Below are positions 26,947-34,261 of a stretch of 64,000 nt of DNA, piece after piece. Positions within the stretch are counted from its first letter, which is position 1. Each line of letters opens with the position of its first letter. This stretch comes from Gammaproteobacteria bacterium. GTDB taxonomy: Bacteria; Pseudomonadota; Gammaproteobacteria; Burkholderiales; Sulfuricellaceae. The notes below the pieces were generated by a model. That model was not told the origin of the DNA and ran no database searches. It saw only the letters and a list, made by a program, of their open reading frames with translations. Both the position numbers and the translations under genes were made by a program. The DNA lies in assembly GCA_018824405.1 (NCBI GenBank), contig JAHJGO010000012.1, forward strand, positions 1 to 64,000, written 5' to 3'.

Positions 26947-26964
26947 CAAATCAGAACAAACAAA

Positions 26965-27195
26965 TCATTCTGGACGGTGCAGGCGGCGATGTTCGTCGCA
27001 GCAAAAGAAATCGCCACCGGACAGAATCGCTTCGCTGCGCGGCAAGTGGACGCCGCACTGCTCGCAGCGCACCATGTCTTCCTCAATCTGCGAGGGCGCA
27101 GCAGCCTCTTCATCCTTTTCCAGACTACGGCCATACTTTTTCAGCAGAGTGAAAATCAGCCAGACACCTACTGCCAGCAATAATATTTTGATCAA
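26965..27195 (-). CDS. PP0621-family small membrane protein
   Basis: This 76-residue protein has one N-terminal helix (MIKILLLAVGVWLIFTLL), then a charged linker and a zinc-ribbon-like part. The cysteines are arranged as CEQCGVHLPRSEA and then FFCCDEHRRLH. Proteins of this type (PP0621 family) are commonly found next to pilSR in betaproteobacteria. Function is unknown. It lies 18 bases upstream of pilS on the same strand and is likely in the same transcript. Confidence 0.8.
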   Translation of the reverse strand: MIKILLLAVGVWLIFTLLKKYGRSLEKDEEAAAPSQIEEDMVRCEQCGVHLPRSEAILSGGDFFCCDEHRRLHRPE

Positions 27196-27216
27196 GCGTT
27201 TCCCCGATTGATGCCT

Positions 27217-28512
27217 CTAATGGACTGGATTATCAGGCGGCTGATCCTGCTTGTCCACTTCACCAAGCTTGCGAAAGGAGCGCCACAGCGCCAGATCGTA
27301 AGCAATCTTGAGCAGACCGCAGGCAACCAGCGGGGCCGCCAGCCAGCCGCTGGCAAATAGCGCCCCGCCCAGAGAGGGGCTCAGCGCTGCAGCAAGGCTG
27401 CGCGGCACTGCCGTAAAACTGGCTGCTGCAGCCCGTTCGGGCGGCGTCACCACCGCCATGACATAAGCCGAACGAGTCGGCACGTCCATCTGCGACAAGG
27501 CTGCGCGCAGCAGCAACAGGCCCAGCACTAGCGGCAGGCTGGGTGCCAGTGCGGCCAGAATCAGGCAGATACTGGCTGGAATGTGGGTGAAGACCATGGT
27601 ATTGAGAAGGCCGATGCGCCTGGCCAGCAGCGGCGCGACCAACTGCGATGCGGCGGTCAGCAGCCCCGCCCAGAAAAAGAAAGCCCCGGCAGCGGAGAGT
27701 GACAGGCCAAAACGCTGAAACAGCCACAAGGCCAGCAACGAATTGACCACCAGACCACCGGCAAAGGCATCCACCGAGAATAACGCCGCGAGACGCAGCA
27801 CGATACCTCTCGAAGCGCCCAATGGCGCGGGCAGGGCAGGCAGTTCGTATGCCAGTGGCGCTGGCAGGCGCAGATAGATCACCCAGACCAGAACCCCGAC
27901 CACGGCGTAAAGCACAAACATGGCGCGCAGCGCGAGAAGCCGGTCAACCCCAAAAACCGACAAGCCATCCGGCACGGCAGCAGCAAGCGCCCCCAGCGCG
28001 GCAAACAGGGCGCCAGTCAGACTGTAGCACGCGAACAGGGAGGTACGCGCATCACCCTGGGCAGCCTCTGCCAGGCGGGCATGTTCCAGCGGCAGAAAAA
28101 CACTGACATCGCCCGAGCTGGGATTGAGGGTGCCGACAAAGGCGATCAGGAGCAGTGGCCAGAACGTCGAAGCACCGGCAAATCCGGCCCCGGTGGCCGC
28201 CATCAGCAATGCAGCGGCAAGCAGCAGACGACGGGATGAGAAGCGATGTCCCCAGGCACCCACCGCCAGTGTTGCAAATGCTGACCCCAGCAGTGTCGCG
28301 GTACTAAGCAGCCCGACTGTCCAGATATCCAGACCCAGCGCCAGCAAATAGGCGGGCAGAAGTACTGCCATATAGCCATCCGTGAAAGCGCGCAAGGCGC
28401 GGGCCGTCAGCAGAGGGAGCGCGGCACGATCCACACTTGCCGGCAGGATGGCTTCTGCGATCACTTCAGCCCCGGAAACCTCGCCGCTTTTTTCAGCGGA
28501 GTATCCGCTCAC
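27217..28512 (-). CDS. MFS transporter at the end of the chromate operon
   Basis: This 431-residue protein has 12 predicted transmembrane helices in two halves. The N-terminal half has ALRAFTDGYMAVLLPAYLLALG, and the loop between helices 2 and 3 ends GHRFSSRRLL, consistent with the major facilitator motif A region. Similar transporters occur in chromate-resistance operons. It starts with GTG overlapping the stop of the ChrB-like gene (GTGA), so it is coupled to the operon. The substrate is not known. Efflux of a chromate-reduction product is only a guess. Confidence 0.85.
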   Translation of the reverse strand: MSGYSAEKSGEVSGAEVIAEAILPASVDRAALPLLTARALRAFTDGYMAVLLPAYLLALGLDIWTVGLLSTATLLGSAFATLAVGAWGHRFSSRRLLLAAALLMAATGAGFAGASTFWPLLLIAFVGTLNPSSGDVSVFLPLEHARLAEAAQGDARTSLFACYSLTGALFAALGALAAAVPDGLSVFGVDRLLALRAMFVLYAVVGVLVWVIYLRLPAPLAYELPALPAPLGASRGIVLRLAALFSVDAFAGGLVVNSLLALWLFQRFGLSLSAAGAFFFWAGLLTAASQLVAPLLARRIGLLNTMVFTHIPASICLILAALAPSLPLVLGLLLLRAALSQMDVPTRSAYVMAVVTPPERAAAASFTAVPRSLAAALSPSLGGALFASGWLAAPLVACGLLKIAYDLALWRSFRKLGEVDKQDQPPDNPVH

Positions 28513-28916
28513 CAGGCATAGAGCGCATCATAGATCACCATGCCATGCTGGAGCATTTCGTGGTCGTCTACAAAGTTGAGCGACAGTCCTTTCGAGATCG
28601 CCAGCAATCCGGCGGCTTCCTTCGCCAGTTCCGGGCTACTGGCATCGGCAGCACGCACGATGCGCGCGAGCTTACCGAGCGCCGGATCCTGGAGCTGATA
28701 TTTTCCGATGAAAGCGTCGAAGCTGCATTCCGGACCATGATGGCCCAACTCAACGCCGGGTACGTCATAGGGCGTAGCGCCCAACTCGGCAGCCACTTTC
28801 ATCACCTCGCCACCGGGCACGTAAAGAAATTTTGGCGTTGCATCGATGAAGCGCGCGATCAGCCAGGGGCAGGCAATGCGGTCGATCTTGGGACGCTCGC
28901 GCGTGACCCATTTCAT
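28509..28916 (-). CDS. Stand-alone ChrB C-terminal-domain protein
   Basis: This 135-residue protein corresponds to the C-terminal Chrom_resist domain of ChrB. It starts WVTRERPKIDRIACPWLIARFID, followed by HHGPECSFDAFI, and matches in layout the region from about residue 195 of the full ChrB at 30584 (RKHLWVDRMASAWLIRRFID). The HGPEC and D-R-[IM]-A-[CS]-x-W-L-I-x-R-F-I-D cores are conserved. It overlaps the rhodanese gene (ATGA). The role of single-domain forms is not known, but they accompany chrA in many operons. Confidence 0.85.
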   Translation of the reverse strand: MKWVTRERPKIDRIACPWLIARFIDATPKFLYVPGGEVMKVAAELGATPYDVPGVELGHHGPECSFDAFIGKYQLQDPALGKLARIVRAADASSPELAKEAAGLLAISKGLSLNFVDDHEMLQHGMVIYDALYAW

Positions 28917-29227
28917 TTGGCAGCGACCTCGCCGCCCGCTGCCTTCCAACCCTCGATGCCGCCTTCGATATAGCGCGCCTTGAGGCCTTTGGCCTGCAAT
29001 GCATCCACCACGCCATTGCTGACCGATCCGCCGCGCACGCAGTAGAGCACGATGTCTCGGTCTTTCGGCAGACTGCCGGCCCATTGTTCCAGCTGCACGG
29101 GATCGTGCCAGCTTGCGCCGGGCACCTGCTCGCTGGAAGCATCCAGATCGGCTTTGCGGCGCACGTCGATGATGTGCGTTACGGACAGTTGCCGCTGCAG
29201 CATTTCGGACTTGATCGTGCGTTCCAT
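28913..29227 (-). CDS. Rhodanese-domain protein
   Basis: This 104-residue single rhodanese domain includes IIDVRRKADLDA, PGASWHDP, and the active-site loop YCVRGGSVSNGVVDAL with the catalytic cysteine. It ends ARYIEGGIEGWKAAGG. Rhodaneses transfer sulfane sulfur. There is no signal peptide. It lies between chrA (9-base gap) and the ChrB-like gene, a recurrent arrangement in proteobacterial chromate operons. The active-site loop C-V-R-G-G-S is longer-charged like GlpE or thiosulfate sulfurtransferases. A link to thiol redox stress from chromate is inference. Confidence 0.87.
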   Translation of the reverse strand: MERTIKSEMLQRQLSVTHIIDVRRKADLDASSEQVPGASWHDPVQLEQWAGSLPKDRDIVLYCVRGGSVSNGVVDALQAKGLKARYIEGGIEGWKAAGGEVAAK

Positions 29228-29236
29228 GATATTTCC

Positions 29237-30583
29237 TCACATAAACTGGCTATAGATCAGCCCCAGTAGGGCGCAAACACCGATTACCTTCATGATGTCG
29301 GCCTTGTATTTCCACAAGGCGACGAAGGAAGCAATAGCGATAACCACCGGCAGCCATTCGAAAGTACCGGAGAAAGGCGCTTCCGCCGTACCCTGCGGCC
29401 AGAATGAATGCCAGGCAAAAAACACTGCCAGGTTGACGATCACCCCCACCACGGCGGCGGTAATCCCAGTCAGCGGAGCGGAAAACTTTATCTCGCCACG
29501 TGTTGCCTCCACCACCGGCCCGCCCGCCAGAATGAACATGAAGGAAGGCAGGAAGGTGAAGAAAGTTGCCACTGCCGCACCGGCAAGGCCGCCGGCAATC
29601 GCATTGCCGCCGAAAGCATCCTTGGCGACGCCACCCAGATAGCCGACCCAGGTGACGATCATGATCAGCGGCCCCGGCGTGGTTTCGCCCAGTGCCAGTC
29701 CATCCATCATCTGCGGGCCAGTGAGCCAGCCGAAATGCTCCACTCCGCCCTGATACACATAGGGCAGAACAGCATAGGCACCGCCAATGGTGAGAAAGGC
29801 GGCCTTGGTGAAAAACTCGCCCATGTTGTAGAGATCGGGCACGCCCTGCAGCGCCAGCATGGCGCCCAGCCAGACCAGCACGAAAGCGCCGACTATGATA
29901 ACCAGCCTGACCCAGGTAAAACGGGCATGCGCGGGCGGAGGCGTGTCGTCGTCAATAATTGCCGGACCGTATTCCTTGCCGGCTGAGCCGTGCCCGCCAC
30001 CTGACTTGAATTTACCCGGCAGGAATTTACCGCCAATGGCGCCCAGAATCGCCGCAGCCAGCACAATCCACGGAAAAGCAATCTTGAAATACAGGATGCC
30101 GAAAAAAGCCAGCGCGGCCATCCCCCACAGCACCTCATTCCTGAGCGCGCGGCTGCCGATGCGCCAGGCAGCGAACAGCACCACTGCCACTACTGCAGGC
30201 TTGATTATGTAGAAAACCCCCTGCACCGCTGGCAGATTGCCATAATTGAGATACAAGCCCGCCAGCAGCGAAAGCAGCACAAATGCCGGCAAAAAAAACA
30301 GCACCCCGGCGACAATCGCGCCGCGCACCCCATGCATCAGCCAGCTGATGTAAATGGCCAGCTGAATGGCTTCCGGGCCTGGCAACAACATGCAGTAGTT
30401 GAGCGCATGCAGATAGCGGTGCTCTGAAATCCAGCGGCGCTTTTCCACCAGTTCCTGGTGCATCATGGAAATCTGCCCTGCCGGTCCGCCGAAGCTGATG
30501 AAACCGAGTTTCAGCCAGTATTTGAAAGCCTCGCCAAGCGACACTGGCGCAGGTGGAAGCAGGTTTTCCTTGTTTTCAGACAT
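29237..30583 (-). CDS. chrA: Chromate transporter ChrA (CHR family, bidomain)
   Basis: This 448-residue CHR-family membrane protein is made of two homologous halves. The N-terminal half has GFISFGGPAGQISMMHQELVE, RYLHALNYCMLLPGPEAIQLAIYISWLMHG. The C-terminal half has FFTKAAFLTIGGAYAVLPYVYQGG, LALGETTPGPLIMIVTWVGYLGG. Both halves carry the G-G-[PA] and PGP motifs. ChrA expels chromate using membrane potential. The upstream ChrB and downstream rhodanese support this role. Some CHR proteins in autotrophs have been reported to transport inorganic carbon, and this gene is divergent from a carbon-uptake cluster, so that alternative should be kept in mind. Confidence 0.9.
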   Translation of the reverse strand: MSENKENLLPPAPVSLGEAFKYWLKLGFISFGGPAGQISMMHQELVEKRRWISEHRYLHALNYCMLLPGPEAIQLAIYISWLMHGVRGAIVAGVLFFLPAFVLLSLLAGLYLNYGNLPAVQGVFYIIKPAVVAVVLFAAWRIGSRALRNEVLWGMAALAFFGILYFKIAFPWIVLAAAILGAIGGKFLPGKFKSGGGHGSAGKEYGPAIIDDDTPPPAHARFTWVRLVIIVGAFVLVWLGAMLALQGVPDLYNMGEFFTKAAFLTIGGAYAVLPYVYQGGVEHFGWLTGPQMMDGLALGETTPGPLIMIVTWVGYLGGVAKDAFGGNAIAGGLAGAAVATFFTFLPSFMFILAGGPVVEATRGEIKFSAPLTGITAAVVGVIVNLAVFFAWHSFWPQGTAEAPFSGTFEWLPVVIAIASFVALWKYKADIMKVIGVCALLGLIYSQFM

Positions 30584-31552
30584 TTATTTTCCCTCTTCTC
30601 CATAAACTGCATACAAATCGTCAAATATCTTTGAAGCATCGGCCAGCAGTGCATCGTCATCTGCGCAGCGCTTCCTTATGCCACCCAGAATCATTTCGAC
30701 CCCGGACGCCTCCATTACCGGCATGCCGCCAACATCCAGGTTATGCACCAGCGCCCCCAGTTTCGCCAAGGCAGGATCCCCTTCCAGGCCGAAGCTTGCC
30801 AACAGCACCTCGAACGACACCAAATTGCCGATATGGGTAAATTCCGCGCCATCAAAATCAAAACCCAAAGCCTCCGGCGGGCAATCATCGGGCTTTTCCA
30901 GCCACAGGAAACGGGCATCCCGATCAATGAAGCGGCGAATCAGCCAGGCGCTGGCCATGCGATCCACCCACAGATGCTTGCGCGTAGCCCACAAGCGCTG
31001 CTGGTATTCAGGCGCTTCACGCTGCCTCACCTCGCCACCTCCGGCTTGCGGCTCATCTGCGGCAAGACTGGCAAAAAATGCCGCCTCCGCCTGCGCCAGC
31101 ATGGCGTCGGCCTCCACCTTTCCGCTACTCGAAAAATAATCCAGCGTCACCAGCGCCTCAAAATCCCGCGACAAAACCTTGAGTTGACGCCGCCCTGCAG
31201 TGGCATCCAGCGCCCCGAGGGTGGCAATGAACTCGTTTATGCGCTCCATCAGTTTTTGATATTCGTCACTGCGATCGAACAAGCCCTGAAAATCGGTTTT
31301 TTCTTCAACAGAAGGATTGGCCACATTCAACAGGTAGGCATTACCGCCGCCCTGCTTGATTTCCTCCGCGTGCATGCGTAGCGCCTGACGCAACCCACGC
31401 CCGGCCGGCAGCAGGTAAACACCATCGCGCAATACAGCACATCCCAGCGCCCTGGTCGCACGCCAGATACGCATGCGCAAGGTTGCATTGGAAGCTGGCA
31501 GGCTGACCACCAGAACAAGCCATTTGTCTGCGCTATAAGAAGAAAACTTCAT
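30584..31552 (-). CDS. chrB: Chromate resistance protein ChrB
   Basis: This protein of about 322 residues has an N-terminal winged-helix-like ChrB_N region (WLVLVVSLPASNATLRMRIWRATRALG, conserved core) and a C-terminal Chrom_resist domain (KHLWVDRMASAWLIRRFIDRDA, then FDGAEFTHIG). ChrB is described as a chromate-responsive regulator of the chr operon. ATG 31552 is chosen over TTG 31561 because a GGGAG ribosome site lies about 9 bases upstream. It is the first gene of a five-gene minus-strand operon and abuts chrA without a gap. Confidence 0.9.
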   Translation of the reverse strand: MKFSSYSADKWLVLVVSLPASNATLRMRIWRATRALGCAVLRDGVYLLPAGRGLRQALRMHAEEIKQGGGNAYLLNVANPSVEEKTDFQGLFDRSDEYQKLMERINEFIATLGALDATAGRRQLKVLSRDFEALVTLDYFSSSGKVEADAMLAQAEAAFFASLAADEPQAGGGEVRQREAPEYQQRLWATRKHLWVDRMASAWLIRRFIDRDARFLWLEKPDDCPPEALGFDFDGAEFTHIGNLVSFEVLLASFGLEGDPALAKLGALVHNLDVGGMPVMEASGVEMILGGIRKRCADDDALLADASKIFDDLYAVYGEEGK

Positions 31553-31580
31553 GGTCGCCAACTCCCTTTATTTGCAAACA

Positions 31581-31604
31581 ATTGTTACATATAAATGTAG
31601 CAAT
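31581..31604. promoter_or_regulatory. Near-palindromic operator candidate in the chrB/sulP intergenic region
   Basis: ATTGTTACAT and ATGTAGCAAT flank a 4-base spacer and match as inverted repeats in 9 of 10 positions. It lies about 30 bases upstream of chrB, in the AT-rich 190-base gap between divergent chrB and sulP. A dimeric regulator such as ChrB itself is a natural candidate, though this is inference. Confidence 0.45.
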
Positions 31605-31742
31605 ATGAACAAATTTAAATCAATTCTCCTTTCATTGAAAGCATAAGCCCCTGTAAAATCAGCGCCCATATCAAAAATAAGTAAACTCTTATTTTCTGAG
31701 TATAAATATTTAGTCTTTTTCTAAAATTCTTTTGGATCCATC

Positions 31743-33533
31743 TTGGAAAACTGCCCTTCCTGCAAGCTTTGGCTCTTCCGCGTCTTTCCCTTCCTGCGCT
31801 GGTGGCCGATGGTCGACCGCGACTCCACAAAAGCAGACCTGATTTCCGGCATCACCGGGGCGATGATCGTATTGCCGCAAGGCGTTGCCTTCGCCACCAT
31901 CGCCGGCATGCCGCCCGAATACGGCCTTTACGCCGCCATGGTGCCGGCCATCATCGCCGCCCTGTTCGGCTCGAGCTGGCACCTGGTCTCCGGACCCACC
32001 ACCGCGATTTCAATTGCAGTCTTTGCTGCCGTTAATAATTTCGCCGAGCCCGGATCACCCCAGTTTGTCAGCATGGTATTGACGCTGACCTTTCTTACCG
32101 GCCTGTTTCAGCTCATTCTGGGTCTGGCGCGCATGGGCGTGCTGGTCAACTTCATTTCCCACACCGTGGTGATCGGCTTTACCGCCGGCGCGGCATTGCT
32201 CATCGCCGCGAGTCAGGTGAAAAGTTTTTTTGGCATAGCAATTGAGCGTGGAGCACATTTCCACGTCGTAATCGAACAACTGATTCTACAGATCGGCAAC
32301 ATCAATCCCTATGTCGCAACAGTGGGCACAGTCACCCTGGTGGTGGGCATATTGTCGAAACGTTTCATTCCCAAACTACCCTACATGATCGTGGCCATGG
32401 TGGTTGGCAGCATTCTGGCCTATCTGATGAATCTGGAATTCGGCGCCGCGGTCACCAAGATCAAGACCGTTGGTGCCCTCCCGTCCCACTTGCCGCCGCT
32501 TTCCATGCCTGATTTTTCCTATTCCACCATTCACAAGGTTCTGTTCCCCGCCCTGGTGGTTACCATGCTGGCCCTCACGGAAGCAGTATCCATTGGGCGC
32601 TCCATCGCGATCAAATCGGAGCAGCGCATTGACGGTAACCAGGAATTCATCGGACAGGGTTTATCCAATCTGATTGGCAGCTTCTTCTCGGGCTACGCTT
32701 CCGCCGGCTCCTTTAACCGCAGCGGCGTGAACTACTCTTCCGGTGCGAGAACGCCACTGGCCACGGTATTCGCCTCGGTTTTCCTGCTCCTGATTCTGCT
32801 GCTGGTAGCCCCACTCGCATCCTACCTGCCTACCGCCGCAATGGCCGGCATCCTGTTCCTGGTTGCGTGGGGACTGATCGACTTTCATCACATCGTTTCC
32901 ATTGGCAAAACCAGCAAAGCCGAAACCGTGGTGTTGTGGGTGACCCTGCTCGGCACTCTGGTTGACCTGGAGAAGGGAATTTTCTTTGGCATCCTGCTTT
33001 CCCTCACCCTCTATCTCTATCGCGTTTCCAGGCCAGCCATTGCCCCGGAAGTTCCAGCCAAAGAGGAAGGCGCATACCATCTCATGGATGCCCATGGCCA
33101 TCACGAATGCCCGCAATTCCGCATCGTGCGCATCAACGGTTCGATTTTCTTCGGCGCCGTCGATCACGTGCAGAGCAGCCTGATCCAGATCGATGAAGCC
33201 AATCCGGATCAGAAAACTGTGATGATCGTTGCCAGCGGCATCAATTTCATTGACGTGGCAGGTGCGGAAATGCTGGCCCAGGAGGCACGTCGCCGACGCA
33301 AGCTTGGCGGCGGTCTGTATTTCTACCGCTGCAAGGATTCCATCCGCAAATTCCTGCGAAAATCCGACAAGCTTGACGATATCGGCGAAGGCGGCTTCTT
33401 CCCCGCCATGTCGAACTGGATTCATCCAATTTACGACACGCTTAACCCTGAAATCTGCCGCAACTGCAAATACCGCATCTTCAGCACATGCCATGAGCGT
33501 CTGCCAGGTGGAGAACCGAGAACCGAACCATGA
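31743..33533 (+). CDS. SulP-family anion transporter with STAS domain
   Basis: This 596-residue transporter begins (TTG start; an in-frame TAA at 31722 limits extension) with a short tail containing CPSC. The 14-helix SulP domain includes GAMIVLPQGVAFATIAGMPPEYGLYAAMVP and LVSGPTTAISI. A C-terminal STAS domain follows (residues about 455-545: FRIVRINGSIFFGAVDHVQ, VASGINFIDVAGAEML). The extreme C-terminus has a cysteine set CRNCKYRIFSTC. SulP proteins carry sulfate, bicarbonate or other anions. Overlap (ATGA) with a carbonic anhydrase-like gene and the downstream DabA cluster make bicarbonate the favoured substrate. Confidence 0.9.
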   Translation: MENCPSCKLWLFRVFPFLRWWPMVDRDSTKADLISGITGAMIVLPQGVAFATIAGMPPEYGLYAAMVPAIIAALFGSSWHLVSGPTTAISIAVFAAVNNFAEPGSPQFVSMVLTLTFLTGLFQLILGLARMGVLVNFISHTVVIGFTAGAALLIAASQVKSFFGIAIERGAHFHVVIEQLILQIGNINPYVATVGTVTLVVGILSKRFIPKLPYMIVAMVVGSILAYLMNLEFGAAVTKIKTVGALPSHLPPLSMPDFSYSTIHKVLFPALVVTMLALTEAVSIGRSIAIKSEQRIDGNQEFIGQGLSNLIGSFFSGYASAGSFNRSGVNYSSGARTPLATVFASVFLLLILLLVAPLASYLPTAAMAGILFLVAWGLIDFHHIVSIGKTSKAETVVLWVTLLGTLVDLEKGIFFGILLSLTLYLYRVSRPAIAPEVPAKEEGAYHLMDAHGHHECPQFRIVRINGSIFFGAVDHVQSSLIQIDEANPDQKTVMIVASGINFIDVAGAEMLAQEARRRRKLGGGLYFYRCKDSIRKFLRKSDKLDDIGEGGFFPAMSNWIHPIYDTLNPEICRNCKYRIFSTCHERLPGGEPRTEP

Positions 33534-34090
33534 TCCGAAAAAACCCCAGCGGCGATTTGCCGCTCATCCACGAATCCGCTTATGTGGACAACACTGCCAT
33601 ACTCTGCGGCAAAATCATCGTGGAAGAAAACGTCTTTATCGGACCCTACGCAGTGATCCGGGCCGATGAAGTCAACGAAAATGGTGAGATGGACCCTATT
33701 ATCATCGGCGCCAACTCCAATATCCAGGATGGCGTGGTCATCCACTCCAAAGCGGGCGGCCTGGTCAAAATCGGGGCAAACACTTCCATTGCACACCGTT
33801 CCATCGTGCATGGCCCGTGCGTCGTAGGTGAGAATGTATTTATCGGCTTCAACTCGGTACTATTTGACTGCGTGGTCGGCAATGGCTCGGTGGTGCGGCA
33901 TAACTCGGTTGTGGAGCACTGCGAAGTCCCGGAAAGTTTCCATATCCCCTCCACCACCAATGTTCATTCCAATCAGGAGCTGAGCAACATCACCCAGGTT
34001 TCGGCACAGGCCAGCGATTTTTCCGAATCCGTGCTGAAAGCCAATCTCGAACTGGTAAAAGGGTACAAAAAATTGCAAAACGAGTTCTGA
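33530..34090 (+). CDS. Gamma-class carbonic anhydrase-like protein
   Basis: This 186-residue left-handed beta-helix (hexapeptide-repeat) protein has the residues of gamma carbonic anhydrases. Arg44 and Asp46 are in VIRADE, Gln in NIQDGVVIH, and the three zinc-ligand histidines are at about 72, 89 and 94 (VVIHSKAGG, SIAHRSIVHG). The 17-residue spacing between the first two histidines resembles the CamH subgroup, while a longer loop (EVNENGEMDP) follows the RAD motif. The C-terminal helix (residues 150-186) is typical. It would interconvert CO2 and bicarbonate in the cytosol. It is translationally coupled to the SulP gene. Confidence 0.87.
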   Translation: MIRKNPSGDLPLIHESAYVDNTAILCGKIIVEENVFIGPYAVIRADEVNENGEMDPIIIGANSNIQDGVVIHSKAGGLVKIGANTSIAHRSIVHGPCVVGENVFIGFNSVLFDCVVGNGSVVRHNSVVEHCEVPESFHIPSTTNVHSNQELSNITQVSAQASDFSESVLKANLELVKGYKKLQNEF

Positions 34091-34261
34091 TTTAACAGTT
34101 AGGCTTGCAGCGGATTTAACCTGGATTTAACGCTAAATTAACCATGCATATATCTTTATAAGGCGTTTCTATCCAATAAACCCATGCTCCCTGTTATTAT
34201 TACCGGCTTTATCTGTTTGCCAGAATCAGTTAAATAAACCGTCATTTCCGGGGTAAGCACC

